The notes beneath the pieces are model-generated. The model worked only from the letters and a program-made list of their open reading frames with translations, had not been told where the DNA came from and made no database searches. The translations under genes and the position numbers were made by a program. Of a stretch of DNA of 64,000 bases, positions 27,249-35,709 are shown piece after piece. Source of the stretch: Paludisphaera mucosa (lineage in GTDB: Bacteria; Planctomycetota; Planctomycetia; Isosphaerales; Isosphaeraceae); the NCBI RefSeq assembly GCF_029589435.1, contig NZ_JARRAG010000003.1:1-64000 (forward strand). The letters run 5' to 3'. Within the stretch, counting starts at the first letter, position 1, and each line of letters opens with the position of its first letter.

Positions 27249-27775
27249 CCGACGTCGACGAAATCCGCCGCCAGATGGCGCTCATCCGCCACGAGATGCA
27301 CCACGACGTCTCCAACGTCGTCAGCGACGTCGGCGACGCCATGGACTGGCGATCCGTGATCCGCAACCACCCTTACGTCGCGCTCGGCGTCGGTCTCGCC
27401 GTGGGGTACTTCGTGGTCCCCCGCCGCAAGACCTCGGCCCAGCGCGTGCAGCAGGTCCTGGCCGAGGCGTCGCCGCAGGCGCTCGCCGGCCTGATCCCGC
27501 CGACGGCCGCCTTCACGGCCCCGGCCCCGGCCAAGCCCGCGAAGCCGCCCCGTTCCCTCGCCCGCCGCATGGTGGGCTGGGGCGTCGGCCTGCTCTGGCC
27601 TCTCGTCGGCCAGTCGGTCCAGGCCTACGCCGCGATGTGGCTGGAGAACCAGCTCAAGCAGCAGCTCAACTTGAACCTCAAGCCTCCCGGCGAATACGTG
27701 CCGCCGTCCTCCTCGGGGAGGCCGGGCGAGCCGTACGACGGCGAGACCGCGCGACGGGCCGCCCGCCGCGTCTGA
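27245..27775 (+). CDS. membrane-associated protein resembling DUF3618 proteins
   Basis: 176 residues from GTG 27245. The opening TDVDEIRRQMALIRHEMHHDVSNVVSDVGDAMDWRSVIRNHPYVALGVGLAVGYFVVPRRK resembles DUF3618-type proteins: an amphipathic helix, then 'HPYVALGVGLAVGYF', one membrane-spanning or glycine-zipper segment, and basic residues. A second hydrophobic stretch is at about 108-130 (WGVGLLWPLVGQSVQAYAAMW). The C-terminal tail is disordered and charged. It is part of the coupled operon with CBS, YqjD-like and YqjE-like proteins. Its function is unknown. Confidence 0.8.
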   Translation: MTDVDEIRRQMALIRHEMHHDVSNVVSDVGDAMDWRSVIRNHPYVALGVGLAVGYFVVPRRKTSAQRVQQVLAEASPQALAGLIPPTAAFTAPAPAKPAKPPRSLARRMVGWGVGLLWPLVGQSVQAYAAMWLENQLKQQLNLNLKPPGEYVPPSSSGRPGEPYDGETARRAARRV

Positions 27776-27814
27776 GACCGCCGCCACCCCTTGACGACGC
27801 AAAGGAGCATTCCC

Positions 27815-28084
27815 ATGGGTTCCCAGAGTTTCGGCGGATGGGCCGACAGCGCCCGGCAACCGGTCGACACCGCCCGACAGGCCCTCGGCGAGGCCGGCGA
27901 GGCCGCCCGCCGCGGCTACGACGACGCCTCCCGCCAGGCCCGCCAGGCGTATGAGCAGATGGAGGACGCCATCGGCCCGTACCGCCAGTCGCTCGAAGAC
28001 GCCATCGTCTCCAATCCCGTGAAGGCCGTCGGCGTTTCCCTGGCCGTGGGGGTCCTCCTGGGATGGCTCATCAAGCGGTCCTGA
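27815..28084 (+). CDS. small YqjD/ElaB (DUF883)-like membrane protein
   Basis: 89 residues from ATG 27815, preferred over the upstream ATG because AAAGGAG lies seven bases before it. The long amphipathic N-terminal part (SARQPVDTARQALGEAGEAARRGYDDASRQARQAYEQMEDAI) and a C-terminal glycine-rich anchor (NPVKAVGVSLAVGVLLGWLIKRS) match the YqjD/ElaB pattern. In enterobacteria those proteins bind ribosomes to the inner membrane in stationary phase. Whether this one does so is unknown. It overlaps the next gene by 22 bases. Confidence 0.83.
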   Translation: MGSQSFGGWADSARQPVDTARQALGEAGEAARRGYDDASRQARQAYEQMEDAIGPYRQSLEDAIVSNPVKAVGVSLAVGVLLGWLIKRS

Positions 28085-28512
28085 ACGACGGCCCCCGCCC
28101 TGCGGCGTCGAACGGCCGGCCGAACGGGCTGATCGAGAACGTCAGCTCGTTCGGCAACGACCTGGCGACGCTCGCGACGCTGCAGTCCAAGCTCGTCGCC
28201 GCCGACGCCAGGGAGAGCCTCGCCAAGTCCGCCCCGGCCCTCGCCGGGCTGGCCCTGGCGATCCTCCTGGCCTTCGCCGGCTCCGTGGCGATCCTGGGCG
28301 GGCTCGGCCTCTGGCTCGCCGAAGCCTTCGCCCTCAAGCCCGCCGTCGCCCTCATGCTCACGGGCCTGGGCGCGCTCGTCGTGGTCGCCCTGCTGGCGGC
28401 GGTGTGCGTCAAGCTCCTCGGCTCCAGCTTCACCACCTTCCGCCGATCCGCCGAGGAGCTCGAACGCAACCTCGCCTGGATCAAGACCACCCTGACCTAC
28501 AGCGGACGCTGA
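28063..28512 (+). CDS. phage-holin superfamily / YqjE-like membrane protein
   Basis: 149 residues. The N-terminus is polar (GLIENVSSFGNDLATLATLQSKLVAADARESLAKSA, the usual amphipathic lead-in). Two membrane segments follow (LAGLALAILLAFAGSVAILGGLGLWLA and AVALMLTGLGALVVVALLAAVCVKLLG), then a polar helix FRRSAEELERNLAWIKTTL. This fits the YqjE / holin-X type often found next to YqjD-like proteins. The start ATG 28063 lies inside the preceding gene, so the two are probably coupled. It ends the five-gene unit. Confidence 0.83.
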   Translation: MAHQAVLNDGPRPAASNGRPNGLIENVSSFGNDLATLATLQSKLVAADARESLAKSAPALAGLALAILLAFAGSVAILGGLGLWLAEAFALKPAVALMLTGLGALVVVALLAAVCVKLLGSSFTTFRRSAEELERNLAWIKTTLTYSGR

Positions 28513-28628
28513 TTTCCCATAGATCGAGCGACCTCACGCCGCGAGCCGCGCGACCCCACCCGGGATCACGCGACCTCGCGGCGTCGGTCGTTGCCATCGC
28601 AACGGCGCGGGCGATCCAATGACGTGGA

Positions 28629-29243
28629 TCAGACGGCGGCTTTCACGATCCGCCGGCGCAGCAGGAACAGGGGGACGCCGCCCAGGCCGAGCAAGACGAC
28701 GCTGGTCGGCTCGGGGATGGCGGCCGCCGTGGGCAAGAACACGGCGTCGATCTGGGTGTTGGTCCCGCCCGGTGCGGCGGGAAACGAGTTCTGCGACGCG
28801 TACTGTCCCAGTCGGGTGGTGTAGTTGCCGTTGAGCGTGATCGTCACGACGAACGTGGCGTCGGTCCTGATGGTGGTGCCGGTGTAGGTGAAGCTGATGT
28901 TGGCGATCGCGGCCGAGTCGACCGGGGTGATCGTCCCGCTGCCGGGCACGGGCGTGACGCCGACGTTCTGGATCGTGACTGTGAAGTCGGCGGGCGCCAC
29001 GACCACACTACTGGGATCGTTGACGCCGGCGTCGAAATCGTAAAGGGTCACCATGCTGCCCGCGACGAGCTGCTCCGACCCGCCGTTGCTCGAGAACAGC
29101 AGGCTGTAGGTGAAGACGGACGAGCTTCCGCCGGGAGCCGGGCTGGTCAGAACCGGTACGAACGACGCACGAGCGTCCTGGACGCCCAGCGTCCCGAAGG
29201 CGGCGACCCCCAGGACGAAGGCCCGAATTATGAACTTCTTCAC
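28629..29243 (-). CDS. PEP-CTERM exported protein
   Basis: 204 residues from GTG 29243. That start is chosen because AGGAG lies seven bases upstream and gives a textbook signal peptide MKKFIIRAFVLGVAAFGTLG...ARA; the frame extends upstream but without a ribosome site. The mature part is beta-rich (FTVTIQNVGVTPVPGSG, ISFTYTGTTIRTDATFVVTITLNGNY). The tail is a classic PEP-CTERM: AAIPEPTSVVLLGLGGVPLFLLRRR. It is sorted and cleaved by an exosortase elsewhere in the genome. About 60-140 bases upstream is AT-rich compared with its surroundings and probably holds the promoter. Confidence 0.88.
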   Translation of the reverse strand: MKKFIIRAFVLGVAAFGTLGVQDARASFVPVLTSPAPGGSSSVFTYSLLFSSNGGSEQLVAGSMVTLYDFDAGVNDPSSVVVAPADFTVTIQNVGVTPVPGSGTITPVDSAAIANISFTYTGTTIRTDATFVVTITLNGNYTTRLGQYASQNSFPAAPGGTNTQIDAVFLPTAAAIPEPTSVVLLGLGGVPLFLLRRRIVKAAV

Positions 29244-29449
29244 ATCAAAGCTCCTGATTTGAATCATCGCTAGGCTCCCCACGACGGGTCCCGCGATCCT
29301 ACGTGTTTCCTCGCCAATAATCTGTAAAATTTCGCTCAAATAAGTCCTAATGCTATAAAATAATTAACTAAACCGACCGCCCCTTTACAAGGCTACCTCC
29401 AAGTGAGACGAGTTTCGTCCTGAGCGTCATGCGTGAAGGTGTCTACAAC

Positions 29450-30986
29450 GAATGGCACTTAGATTTTGCTAGCTCGTTTGAGCATATGGAGTTTGATCTC
29501 CCTTCGCGGCCGCTTCAATTCCTCATACCCTCTCGGCCCCTTCCTGGTCATGCGGGGCTCGAACCGGTCGGGCCGGTCGGCCACGCGATGCACGGCGATG
29601 GCCCCGAGCAGTTGCTCGTAGAGTTCCTCTTGGTCGTCCGCACCGCTGTGCGCCCGGTAGGCGATCAGCGGCCGGAACGCTTCGAGAACCTGGAGCGTCG
29701 CTTTGAAGCTGATCGAGCGAGGTTCCACATTTTCGATGGTCGCCGCCTGTGCCATCACCGTGCGGATCAGGTTGTACGCCAGGACGTGGGCCCAGATCTC
29801 CTTGCGCACCAGCTCCGGCGTCTTGCACCGCAAAACATCCATCTGCAAGGTGATTTTGATCGAACGCAAATCCAACTCGTTGTTCCACCTGGCCCGGTAG
29901 AGCGAAGCCAGCTCCTCCGCACTCGCCAGCCCGGGGTCCAGGATGGTCGTCACGACGACGACCGACCGCGTCCGGAACCCGGGCTGCACTACGCGGAAGC
30001 GAACCTCGCGGACGGTGATCGCCTCGGGCAGCGCGTTGTACGTCGCCCGGTCCACCGAGCGGATCGACGACGGCTTCTTCCACACGACCACGTGATCGTC
30101 CTTGCCCAGGCGGGTCCCCTTGCGGAAGTCGGCCCGGCGGTGCGCCGACAGGCGGCTGACGGTGTCGACCCCGCGTTGCTTGAGCAGGTACATTCCGACC
30201 CAGCCCGACATCAGGCGGTCGCCCAGCAGCACGTCGCCGGGGCGGAGCACGTCCCACAGCTGGCGCAGCAGGCTGACCTCGCCCTGGCCCTTGCCGGCGT
30301 AGCGGCAGACGCCCAGGTCGAGGATCGCGCCGCAGGACAGCGAGATGATCGCCCCGATCCGGGCGGGGGCGAAGCTCGTCCCGGGCACTTGGTTGTAGGC
30401 CAGAGGGTATTCCCGGCGGTTCTCCGGGGTGTCGGGCATGGAGACCGTCGAGCCGTCGAACAGGCAGACGCGGCGGCCCTTCCAAAGCCACTGCGGGTCG
30501 ACTCGCGCGTCCAGGTTCCGCCCCACGAGGCGGGCCACGGCGGCGAAGAACCGCTCGGGCAGGCGCTTCCGCGCCTGGCAATACGCCCCCGTCTCGGAGC
30601 TGCACGGCTCGAGCCCCTGTGAGACCCGGTGGGCGATCAGCCGCGCGACGGCGGCGCGGCAGGACTGGTCGGCGTTGAGCACCTGTCCGATGAACACCCA
30701 GAGGGTTACCAACGGGGCGTAGATGCGGTCATTCCAGGTCGCCTCGATCTCACGGAGGGCCTCCTCGAGGCCGCTGGCGGATAGGACGTCGGCGAAGGGG
30801 AGTCCGCCTTCCTGGACGAACTGTTGGCGGAGGAGGTCGATCTGATGCCGAAGACGTCCCTGCGCGTAGTTGAACATCAATCTGGCTCCGAGCCGGTGAG
30901 GGTTGTACGCCCTCATCAGAGCCAGAATGCCCGTGGCTTCCTATCCTGCGGCGGGGGAACCGTTTGTGAAAATCTAAGTGCCATTC
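29450..30986 (-). mobile_element. IS4-family insertion sequence, complete, with 11-bp target duplication
   Basis: 1537 bases. Terminal inverted repeats are 18 bases perfect: GAATGGCACTTAGATTTT at 29450-29467, and its reverse complement at 30969-30986. The flanks carry identical direct repeats GTGTCTACAAC at 29439-29449 and 30987-30997, an 11-base target duplication that fits IS4/IS231-like elements. One transposase gene fills the element, and its stop codon lies inside the left repeat. The intact ends and duplication suggest a recent insertion. It sits in the space between the PEP-CTERM gene and the gene starting at 31068. Confidence 0.95.
29459..30916 (-). CDS. IS4-family transposase
   Basis: 485 residues. 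The DDE catalytic pieces are recognisable: first Asp in RRVCLFDGSTVSMPDTPEN, second Asp in GDVLLGDRLMSGW, and the Glu in the IS4 signature YRARWNNELDLRSIK (Y-x2-R-x3-E-x6-K pattern). The N-terminal region (LRREIEATWNDRIY-like and LTLWVFIGQVL) and the C-terminal AYNLIRTVMAQAA stretch are as in full-length family members, and no frameshift is seen. It catalyses cut-and-paste transposition. The stop codon overlaps the terminal repeat. Confidence 0.95.
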   Translation of the reverse strand: MRAYNPHRLGARLMFNYAQGRLRHQIDLLRQQFVQEGGLPFADVLSASGLEEALREIEATWNDRIYAPLVTLWVFIGQVLNADQSCRAAVARLIAHRVSQGLEPCSSETGAYCQARKRLPERFFAAVARLVGRNLDARVDPQWLWKGRRVCLFDGSTVSMPDTPENRREYPLAYNQVPGTSFAPARIGAIISLSCGAILDLGVCRYAGKGQGEVSLLRQLWDVLRPGDVLLGDRLMSGWVGMYLLKQRGVDTVSRLSAHRRADFRKGTRLGKDDHVVVWKKPSSIRSVDRATYNALPEAITVREVRFRVVQPGFRTRSVVVVTTILDPGLASAEELASLYRARWNNELDLRSIKITLQMDVLRCKTPELVRKEIWAHVLAYNLIRTVMAQAATIENVEPRSISFKATLQVLEAFRPLIAYRAHSGADDQEELYEQLLGAIAVHRVADRPDRFEPRMTRKGPRGYEELKRPRREIKLHMLKRASKI

Positions 30987-31067
30987 GTGTCTACAACCCG
31001 CCTGGGCTCGATAATGTTCAGGAGCGTTCGCAACGCGACTTGGACCCCGGATCGGAGGAGGCATCCC

Positions 31068-32729
31068 ATGCGAGGCGTGTTCGTCACGTTCGTCGGGCTG
31101 ATCGTCGGCATGTCCGCGCGGTCGCAGGAGCCGCCCGCCTATCAGCTTTGGGCATTCGGCGACGCGCCGCATCCCGCATTCAAGGATCTCCTCCTCGAGA
31201 TGCCGGCCGTCCAGGAGGAATTGGAGCTTACTCCCGCGCAGAAGCGGGCGCTGGAGGAAACGCGGACTCGCCTCATGGCGAAGGCGAGGCAGGCGATCCG
31301 CGGGACGACCGACCGGCAGAAGATGCAGGCGGCCCGCGAGGCCGTCCTCAAGGAGTTGATGCCCGCCCTCCTGGCGAAACTGGAGCCGGGGCAGCGCGAG
31401 CGGCTGGATCAGATCCAGCTCCAATCCCAGGGGCCGTTCGCTTTCGGCGGGTCCAGGAACCTCCGGCTGGACCTGGGCGGCCCGAGCGTGGCGGCGCGGC
31501 TCAAGCTCGGCGACGACCAGATCGAGCGAGTGAAGGCGATCGACGGCGAAGGCGAGTCGGAGATCGCCAGGGCGGCCGCCGTCCCGATCGTTCTCGATCC
31601 CAAGGCGGGCGCGCCGACTCTCGAATCGATCCGCAAGCTGGTCGAGGCTTCCGAATTCCAGGCGGTCAAACGGAAGGCCCGGGCCGACGCCCGCAAGGCC
31701 TGGGCCTCGGCGATCGAGAGGATCGAGCAGGTGCTGACCGAGGACCAGCGCAAGGCCTACCGCGAGATGCTCGGCGCGGCTTTCGACCTCTCCAAGATGC
31801 GATCCTCCGACGACGAGGCGGAGGAGGACGTCCAGATGGTGGCGGCCGTCCTGAATATCGGCGGCGGGGGCGGCCAGCGCGCCGACCCGGACTTCGACGC
31901 GAAGGTCGCCCGCCCCGCATACACCACGACGCACCCGCGGGTCCTGTTCGACGAGGCCCACGACAACTTCCACACGGCCGACGGGCGTTACAGGCCGTTC
32001 GCCCAGCTGATCGCGAGCGACGGCTACGCCGTCATCCCGAACAAGGAGAAGTTCAGCCAAGGGCTGCTGGCGAAGGGGGACGTCCTGATCATCGCCAACG
32101 CGCTCGGGGCCGCGGGGATGGGCGCGCCCGGCGCTTCGGACTCGGCGTTCACCGCGGCCGAGTGCGACGCCGTGCGCGACTGGGTCCGCGCCGGCGGCTC
32201 GCTGCTGCTCGTCACCGACCACGCCCCGTTCGGCTCGGCGGCCGAGTCGCTGGCCGGGCGGTTCGGGGTCGATATGAGCAAGGGCTACACGTCCGACCCG
32301 CGGAACTCCGAGGGGGGCGAGACGAGCCTGGTCTTCACCCGCGAGAACCACCTCCTGGGCGACCACCCCATCACGAGCGGCCGCGACGACTCCGAGCGGA
32401 TCAGGCGCATCCAGACGTTCACCGGCCAGTCCCTCAAGGGCCCCGCCGGCGGCGTCGCCATCCTCAAGCTCGGCGAGACGGCGACCGACGAGGGCCCCGA
32501 CGGCAAGCCGGCCTCGGCCGCCGGACGGGCGCAGGGGATGGCGTTCGCCTTCGGCGAGGGCCGCGTGGTCGTCATGGGCGAGGCCGCCGAGCTGTCGGCC
32601 CAGCTCGTCGGCGCCGAGAAGTTCGGCATGAACGTCCCCGGCCTCGACAACCGCCAGATGGCCCTCAACATCATGCACTGGCTCTCCGGCCTGCTCGAAC
32701 CACGCGCCGCGGCCCGGAAGGCCGAGTAG
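31068..32729 (+). CDS. exported two-part protein: LTxxQ-like helical region plus DUF4350/ThuA-like domain
   Basis: 553 residues from ATG 31068, preceded by GGAGGAG. A signal peptide (MRGVFVTFVGLIVGMSARSQ) is followed by a helical region at about 35-260. It has planctomycete-style phrases: VQEELELTPAQKRALEETRTRLM, LEPGQRERLDQIQLQSQGP and LTEDQRKAYREMLGAAF. These look like repeats of a heavy-metal-resistance or LTxxQ-type fold. The C-terminal domain (about 295-540) begins HPRVLFDEAHDNFHTADGRYRPFAQLIASDGY. It contains LLAKGDVLIIANALG, VRDWVRAGGSLLLVTDH and FAFGEGRVVVMGEAAEL, the pattern of a GATase-like/DUF4350 domain. Function is unknown. The IS element is inserted about 80 bases upstream and may have altered its promoter. 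Confidence 0.8.
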   Translation: MRGVFVTFVGLIVGMSARSQEPPAYQLWAFGDAPHPAFKDLLLEMPAVQEELELTPAQKRALEETRTRLMAKARQAIRGTTDRQKMQAAREAVLKELMPALLAKLEPGQRERLDQIQLQSQGPFAFGGSRNLRLDLGGPSVAARLKLGDDQIERVKAIDGEGESEIARAAAVPIVLDPKAGAPTLESIRKLVEASEFQAVKRKARADARKAWASAIERIEQVLTEDQRKAYREMLGAAFDLSKMRSSDDEAEEDVQMVAAVLNIGGGGGQRADPDFDAKVARPAYTTTHPRVLFDEAHDNFHTADGRYRPFAQLIASDGYAVIPNKEKFSQGLLAKGDVLIIANALGAAGMGAPGASDSAFTAAECDAVRDWVRAGGSLLLVTDHAPFGSAAESLAGRFGVDMSKGYTSDPRNSEGGETSLVFTRENHLLGDHPITSGRDDSERIRRIQTFTGQSLKGPAGGVAILKLGETATDEGPDGKPASAAGRAQGMAFAFGEGRVVVMGEAAELSAQLVGAEKFGMNVPGLDNRQMALNIMHWLSGLLEPRAAARKAE

Positions 32730-33141
32730 GCAAACCCCGCCCTTCCCCCCCGGGAGAAGGTGGCCGGCACGGCCGGATGAGGGTCATGGCGCTTCGAGAA
32801 AGCCTCAGCGCCCCCTTGCTCTTCCCGAACTCCCTCGGCCCGCAGCCCCTCCGAGTCGCCCCGCGACGACGAGCGCCAGGAGGCCGACGAGCCCGACCCT
32901 GGCGACGGCGATCTCTCGCCGGCCCTCCGGGACCCGCGTCGCGGCGGACCTGCGCGAGAGGGCCCCTCCCGCAGGATCGACGGACGTCGGCTCGACCGGC
33001 ATTCTACACGCCGCGCGGCCCCGCCCGTCACCCTTGCGAGCCCCGCCGCGCAGCGGCTAGCATCGTTCCGAAGCGACGGCGCGTGAACGTCCGATGCATC
33101 CAGGACGCTTGAGCGGGCGGGCCGCTTCAGGAGGATTCACC
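32730..33141. other. intergenic stretch of about 410 bases
   Basis: No supported gene. Right after the preceding stop is a GGGAGAAGG...GGCCGGCACGGCCGG stretch (about 32752-32780) that resembles a widely scattered terminator-like repeat. The remainder shows nothing recognisable until the AGGAGG before 33142. Confidence 0.45.
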
Positions 33142-34107
33142 GTGCGCGGGACCTCGTTCGTCATCGGCGGTCTGCTCGCGATCGTCGCCGGATCGCCCGC
33201 GACGGGTCGGGTCGACGAGGCTCCGACGGCCGAGCAGCGGGCCGATGCGCTCCGTCGCCACGGGCTCGACCCGGCGTCGCCGCTCGATGCGCGAGTCGGA
33301 GAGACGCCCGCGACGGTCCTGGCGATGTTCCGGGAACTCGGCGGCCCCGCGCCGACCGCGCACGCCCTGACCGACGCGGAGCGTCGCAAGCTGTCGGCGG
33401 CGTTCGCGGCCCTGCCCCCCCTGCACCGGCGGATCCTGGGCGAGCGGCTGCGTTCCGTGAGCTTCCTCGACGGCATGCCCAACACCGCGCTCACCTCGAC
33501 GGTGAACCCGGACGAGCCTTACCGCCTGTGCGACCTCACGATCCGGGCCGGCGTCCTCGGCGAGGACGTCTCCACGTGGCTCACCCAGAAGGAGCGGACC
33601 TGCTTCGACGCCGCCGGCTCGCCCCTGAGCGTGACCGTCGAGGCCGGGACGCTCGACGCGATCGTCTACGTCCTCCTCCACGAGGGGACGCACGTCGTCG
33701 ACTCCACCCTCGGCCTCACGCCCTCCCCGCGCCCCGGCGCCCCGCCCGCCACCCCGTTCACCGAGGGCGTCTGGAGCGACCGCCTGACCCCCCGCCCCGC
33801 CTATCGCGACCCGCTGCTGCAACGCATCGCGTTCCGCCGCGAAGGCGAGATGCTCCCCGTCGACCAGGCCGAAGCCGTCTACGCCGCCCTGCTCCGGACG
33901 CCCTTCGCGTCGCTCTACGGCAGCAGCAACTGGCACGACGACCTCGCCGAATCCCTCGCCCTCCACCACCTGACCCAGGTCCTCGCCCAGCCCTACCGCA
34001 TCGTGATCCGCAAGGAAGGCCGGGAGATCCTCGCCTACGAGCCCATGAAGTCGGACCTCGTCCGCAAGCGGGCCGACCAGCTCGGGCGGTTCTACGAGGG
34101 GGGTTGA
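33142..34107 (+). CDS. putative exported protein with HExxH motif
   Basis: 321 residues from GTG 33142, chosen for the AGGAGG seven bases upstream. It starts with an export-signal-like segment (TSFVIGGLLAIVAGSPATG). The centre has LDAIVYVLLHEGTHVVDSTLG, an HExxH zinc-peptidase motif (HEGTH). A third ligand could be the Glu in WHDDLAESLALHHL about 85 residues later, which would suit a gluzincin layout. The rest matches no family I recognise. It lacks the length of a typical M48 or M1 protease. It may be an uncharacterised metallopeptidase family; activity is inferred from the motif only. Confidence 0.72.
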   Translation: MRGTSFVIGGLLAIVAGSPATGRVDEAPTAEQRADALRRHGLDPASPLDARVGETPATVLAMFRELGGPAPTAHALTDAERRKLSAAFAALPPLHRRILGERLRSVSFLDGMPNTALTSTVNPDEPYRLCDLTIRAGVLGEDVSTWLTQKERTCFDAAGSPLSVTVEAGTLDAIVYVLLHEGTHVVDSTLGLTPSPRPGAPPATPFTEGVWSDRLTPRPAYRDPLLQRIAFRREGEMLPVDQAEAVYAALLRTPFASLYGSSNWHDDLAESLALHHLTQVLAQPYRIVIRKEGREILAYEPMKSDLVRKRADQLGRFYEGG

Positions 34108-34283
34108 TCCGGCGTCATCCCGTCGCCGCGCCGGACGCTGTTTCCCCACGAGCCGAACGGCGGCTTATCGCACGCCCACGGGCCGATCCTGCCCGCCATC
34201 GTCGGCGACGCGAGTGAACGGGCGGGTAAGCGGTATCTGGAGTTCTTCGCCGCCACTATGGCCGCCGTCTCCACGCAGCATCG

Positions 34284-34303
34284 CGTAACGCCCTTTATGT
34301 TCC
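34284..34303 (+). repeat. dispersed motif copy (CGTAACGCCCTTTATGT)
   Basis: It matches the right half of the copies at 19233-19263 and 37221-37250 (AACGCCCTTTATGT). It lies 68 bases upstream of the tautomerase gene. Confidence 0.55.
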
Positions 34304-34371
34304 ATTGAACTCGACGGCCACTGCTATACTCGAAGGCAGCCCGGACAGACCCTATCCAAGGACGCCAATTC

Positions 34372-34746
34372 ATGCCGTTTGCACGCATCGACCTGGTTGA
34401 AGGGAAACCTGCCGATTATCGAGCCACCGTGGCCGATGTCGTGTACGAGGGAATCGTCGGGACTCTGAAGGCACCGGAGGGCGACCGATTCATCGTCATC
34501 GGCGAGCACGCACCGGAGAACTTCGTCTTCGACCCGCACTTTCTCGGCGTCGAGCGAACGCCGGACCTCATCTACATCCAGGTGACCAGCACCGTCGGAA
34601 ATACGAAAGAACAGAAGCTTGCTTTCTTCCGGCACACGGCCGACGAACTGAACCGACGGCTCGGCGTGCGACGTGAGGATGTTTTCATCAGCTTGGTGTT
34701 CGTCGGACGCGAGGATTGGTCGTTCGGCAATGGCGAACCTTGGTGA
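34372..34746 (+). CDS. tautomerase family protein
   Basis: 124 residues. Pro2 follows the initiator Met (MPFARIDLVEG), the catalytic base in the tautomerase superfamily after Met removal. The body fits the Tautomerase_2 / 4-oxalocrotonate-like pattern: a beta-alpha-beta unit with FVFDPHFLGVERTPDLIYIQVTSTVGNT, and KLAFFRHTADELNRRLGVRREDVFISLVFVGREDWSFGNGEP. That closing phrase recurs in this group. It is cytoplasmic and likely acts on a small keto-enol substrate that cannot be named. It stands alone between repeats and has lower GC than the flanking genes, hinting at transfer. Confidence 0.9.
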   Translation: MPFARIDLVEGKPADYRATVADVVYEGIVGTLKAPEGDRFIVIGEHAPENFVFDPHFLGVERTPDLIYIQVTSTVGNTKEQKLAFFRHTADELNRRLGVRREDVFISLVFVGREDWSFGNGEPW

Positions 34747-34803
34747 CCGACGGTTCCTCAACCCCCAATCCGGCTCGCCCTGGCAGCCCGTCTTCAGTCG
34801 CCC

Positions 34804-34871
34804 GAGTTTGTGCAGGATGACCCCTTCATCCTGCCCTATAGGCTGTCTCAAAAACGCTCGTTTTTGACACA
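34804..34871 (+). repeat. double hairpin repeat (GCAGGATGA hairpin plus GTCTCAAAAACG palindrome)
   Basis: GAGTTTGTGCAGGA leads into a hairpin with arms GCAGGATGA and TCATCCTGC (34812-34834, loop CCCCT). Nine bases later is a copy of the palindrome (34844-34871), arms TGTCTCAAAAACG and CGTTTTTGACACA with one mismatch. A related GAGTTTGTGCAGGA hairpin is at 35751-35781. Confidence 0.75.
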
Positions 34872-35022
34872 GACCATCTCGGCATCGCGTGGTCCTGTCG
34901 CCCATCCGTGGCGTCGCAGGGGCCGCCGGGCGTGCCAAATACGGTGCCGCACGAATCCGCCATATTCACAGCAGAGAATGGGCCCCCCGCAGGGGGCACC
35001 GGGCATGCGGGCAGGTCAGACC

Positions 35023-35382
35023 CTAACTGCCCCACCCACCCCAACGTTGAATGGCTTGCGACAGGACGAGGAAAATCGCCACGAGGTTCGCTATGTGCAC
35101 CACCACGGTCACCCATAGCCGTCTCGGAGCGGAGTTATCCTGGGACAGATTCCAGGAGGCCCCGAGAAGGTAGTGGCTCAAAATGGTGGTCGCAAGAGAG
35201 CCGAGCGCAATGGCAATCGGGCCCATCATCAAAATCTGGACCAAGAAGCGAAGCTGGTAGAAGTCGGTTCTTATCCATCCCACGGCAAGCCCGGTGAAGA
35301 AAGTTGCGAGTGTGACTAAAGGGGGGATGACCAGTGTGATGGTCAACCGCCAGAACCATCCCGTAAAGGTGCAGTTTATCAC
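35023..35382 (-). CDS. small three-segment membrane protein, unknown function
   Basis: 119 residues from GTG 35382, chosen because GGGGAG lies five bases upstream. ATG 35406 (MDFIRGD) in the same frame has no ribosome site. Three hydrophobic segments: LTITLVIPPLVTLATFFTGLAVGW, FLVQILMMGPIAIALGSLATTIL and LWVTVVVHIANLVAIFLVLSQAI. No family is recognised. GC is lower than in the flanking core genes. It is bounded by GTCTCAAAAACG palindromes at 34844-34871 and 35579-35604. Confidence 0.6.
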   Translation of the reverse strand: MINCTFTGWFWRLTITLVIPPLVTLATFFTGLAVGWIRTDFYQLRFLVQILMMGPIAIALGSLATTILSHYLLGASWNLSQDNSAPRRLWVTVVVHIANLVAIFLVLSQAIQRWGGWGS

Positions 35383-35578
35383 GGTGTCTCCCCTGATAAA
35401 ATCCATGAAATTACAGATGTGGATGTATTGATTGTGACTTAAATCCGAGGCCAACAGACCAGACCGCCGAGGCAGCCCGATGATGCCCGAAATTCGGCGT
35501 GGTGAACCGCACTGACGTTACGAGCATACCCCAACTTGCACGGGGCCAATGCCGCCTCTCGCGACGGCCGGCTAGACC

Positions 35579-35604
35579 GTCTCAAAAACGCCCGTTATTG
35601 AGAC
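35579..35604. repeat. GTCTCAAAAACG palindrome, fourth copy
   Basis: Arms GTCTCAAAAACG and CGTTATTGAGAC, one mismatch, two-base loop. The composition is the same as at 18597-18622. Confidence 0.7.
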
Positions 35605-35709
35605 TTGGCCGGCTGGCCAGGCCGCAGGCCCCGAACGCTCGCCCGACATCCCGTCTCGAAATCAAAGTCCCGAAACCGGCCGACCGCGTCGGGTTTCGGG
35701 ACGCTCGTT

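Noticed and set aside
32730-33093. Short open frames between 32.7 and 33.1 kb
   Set aside because: They are continuations or shadows in GC-rich sequence without ribosome sites.
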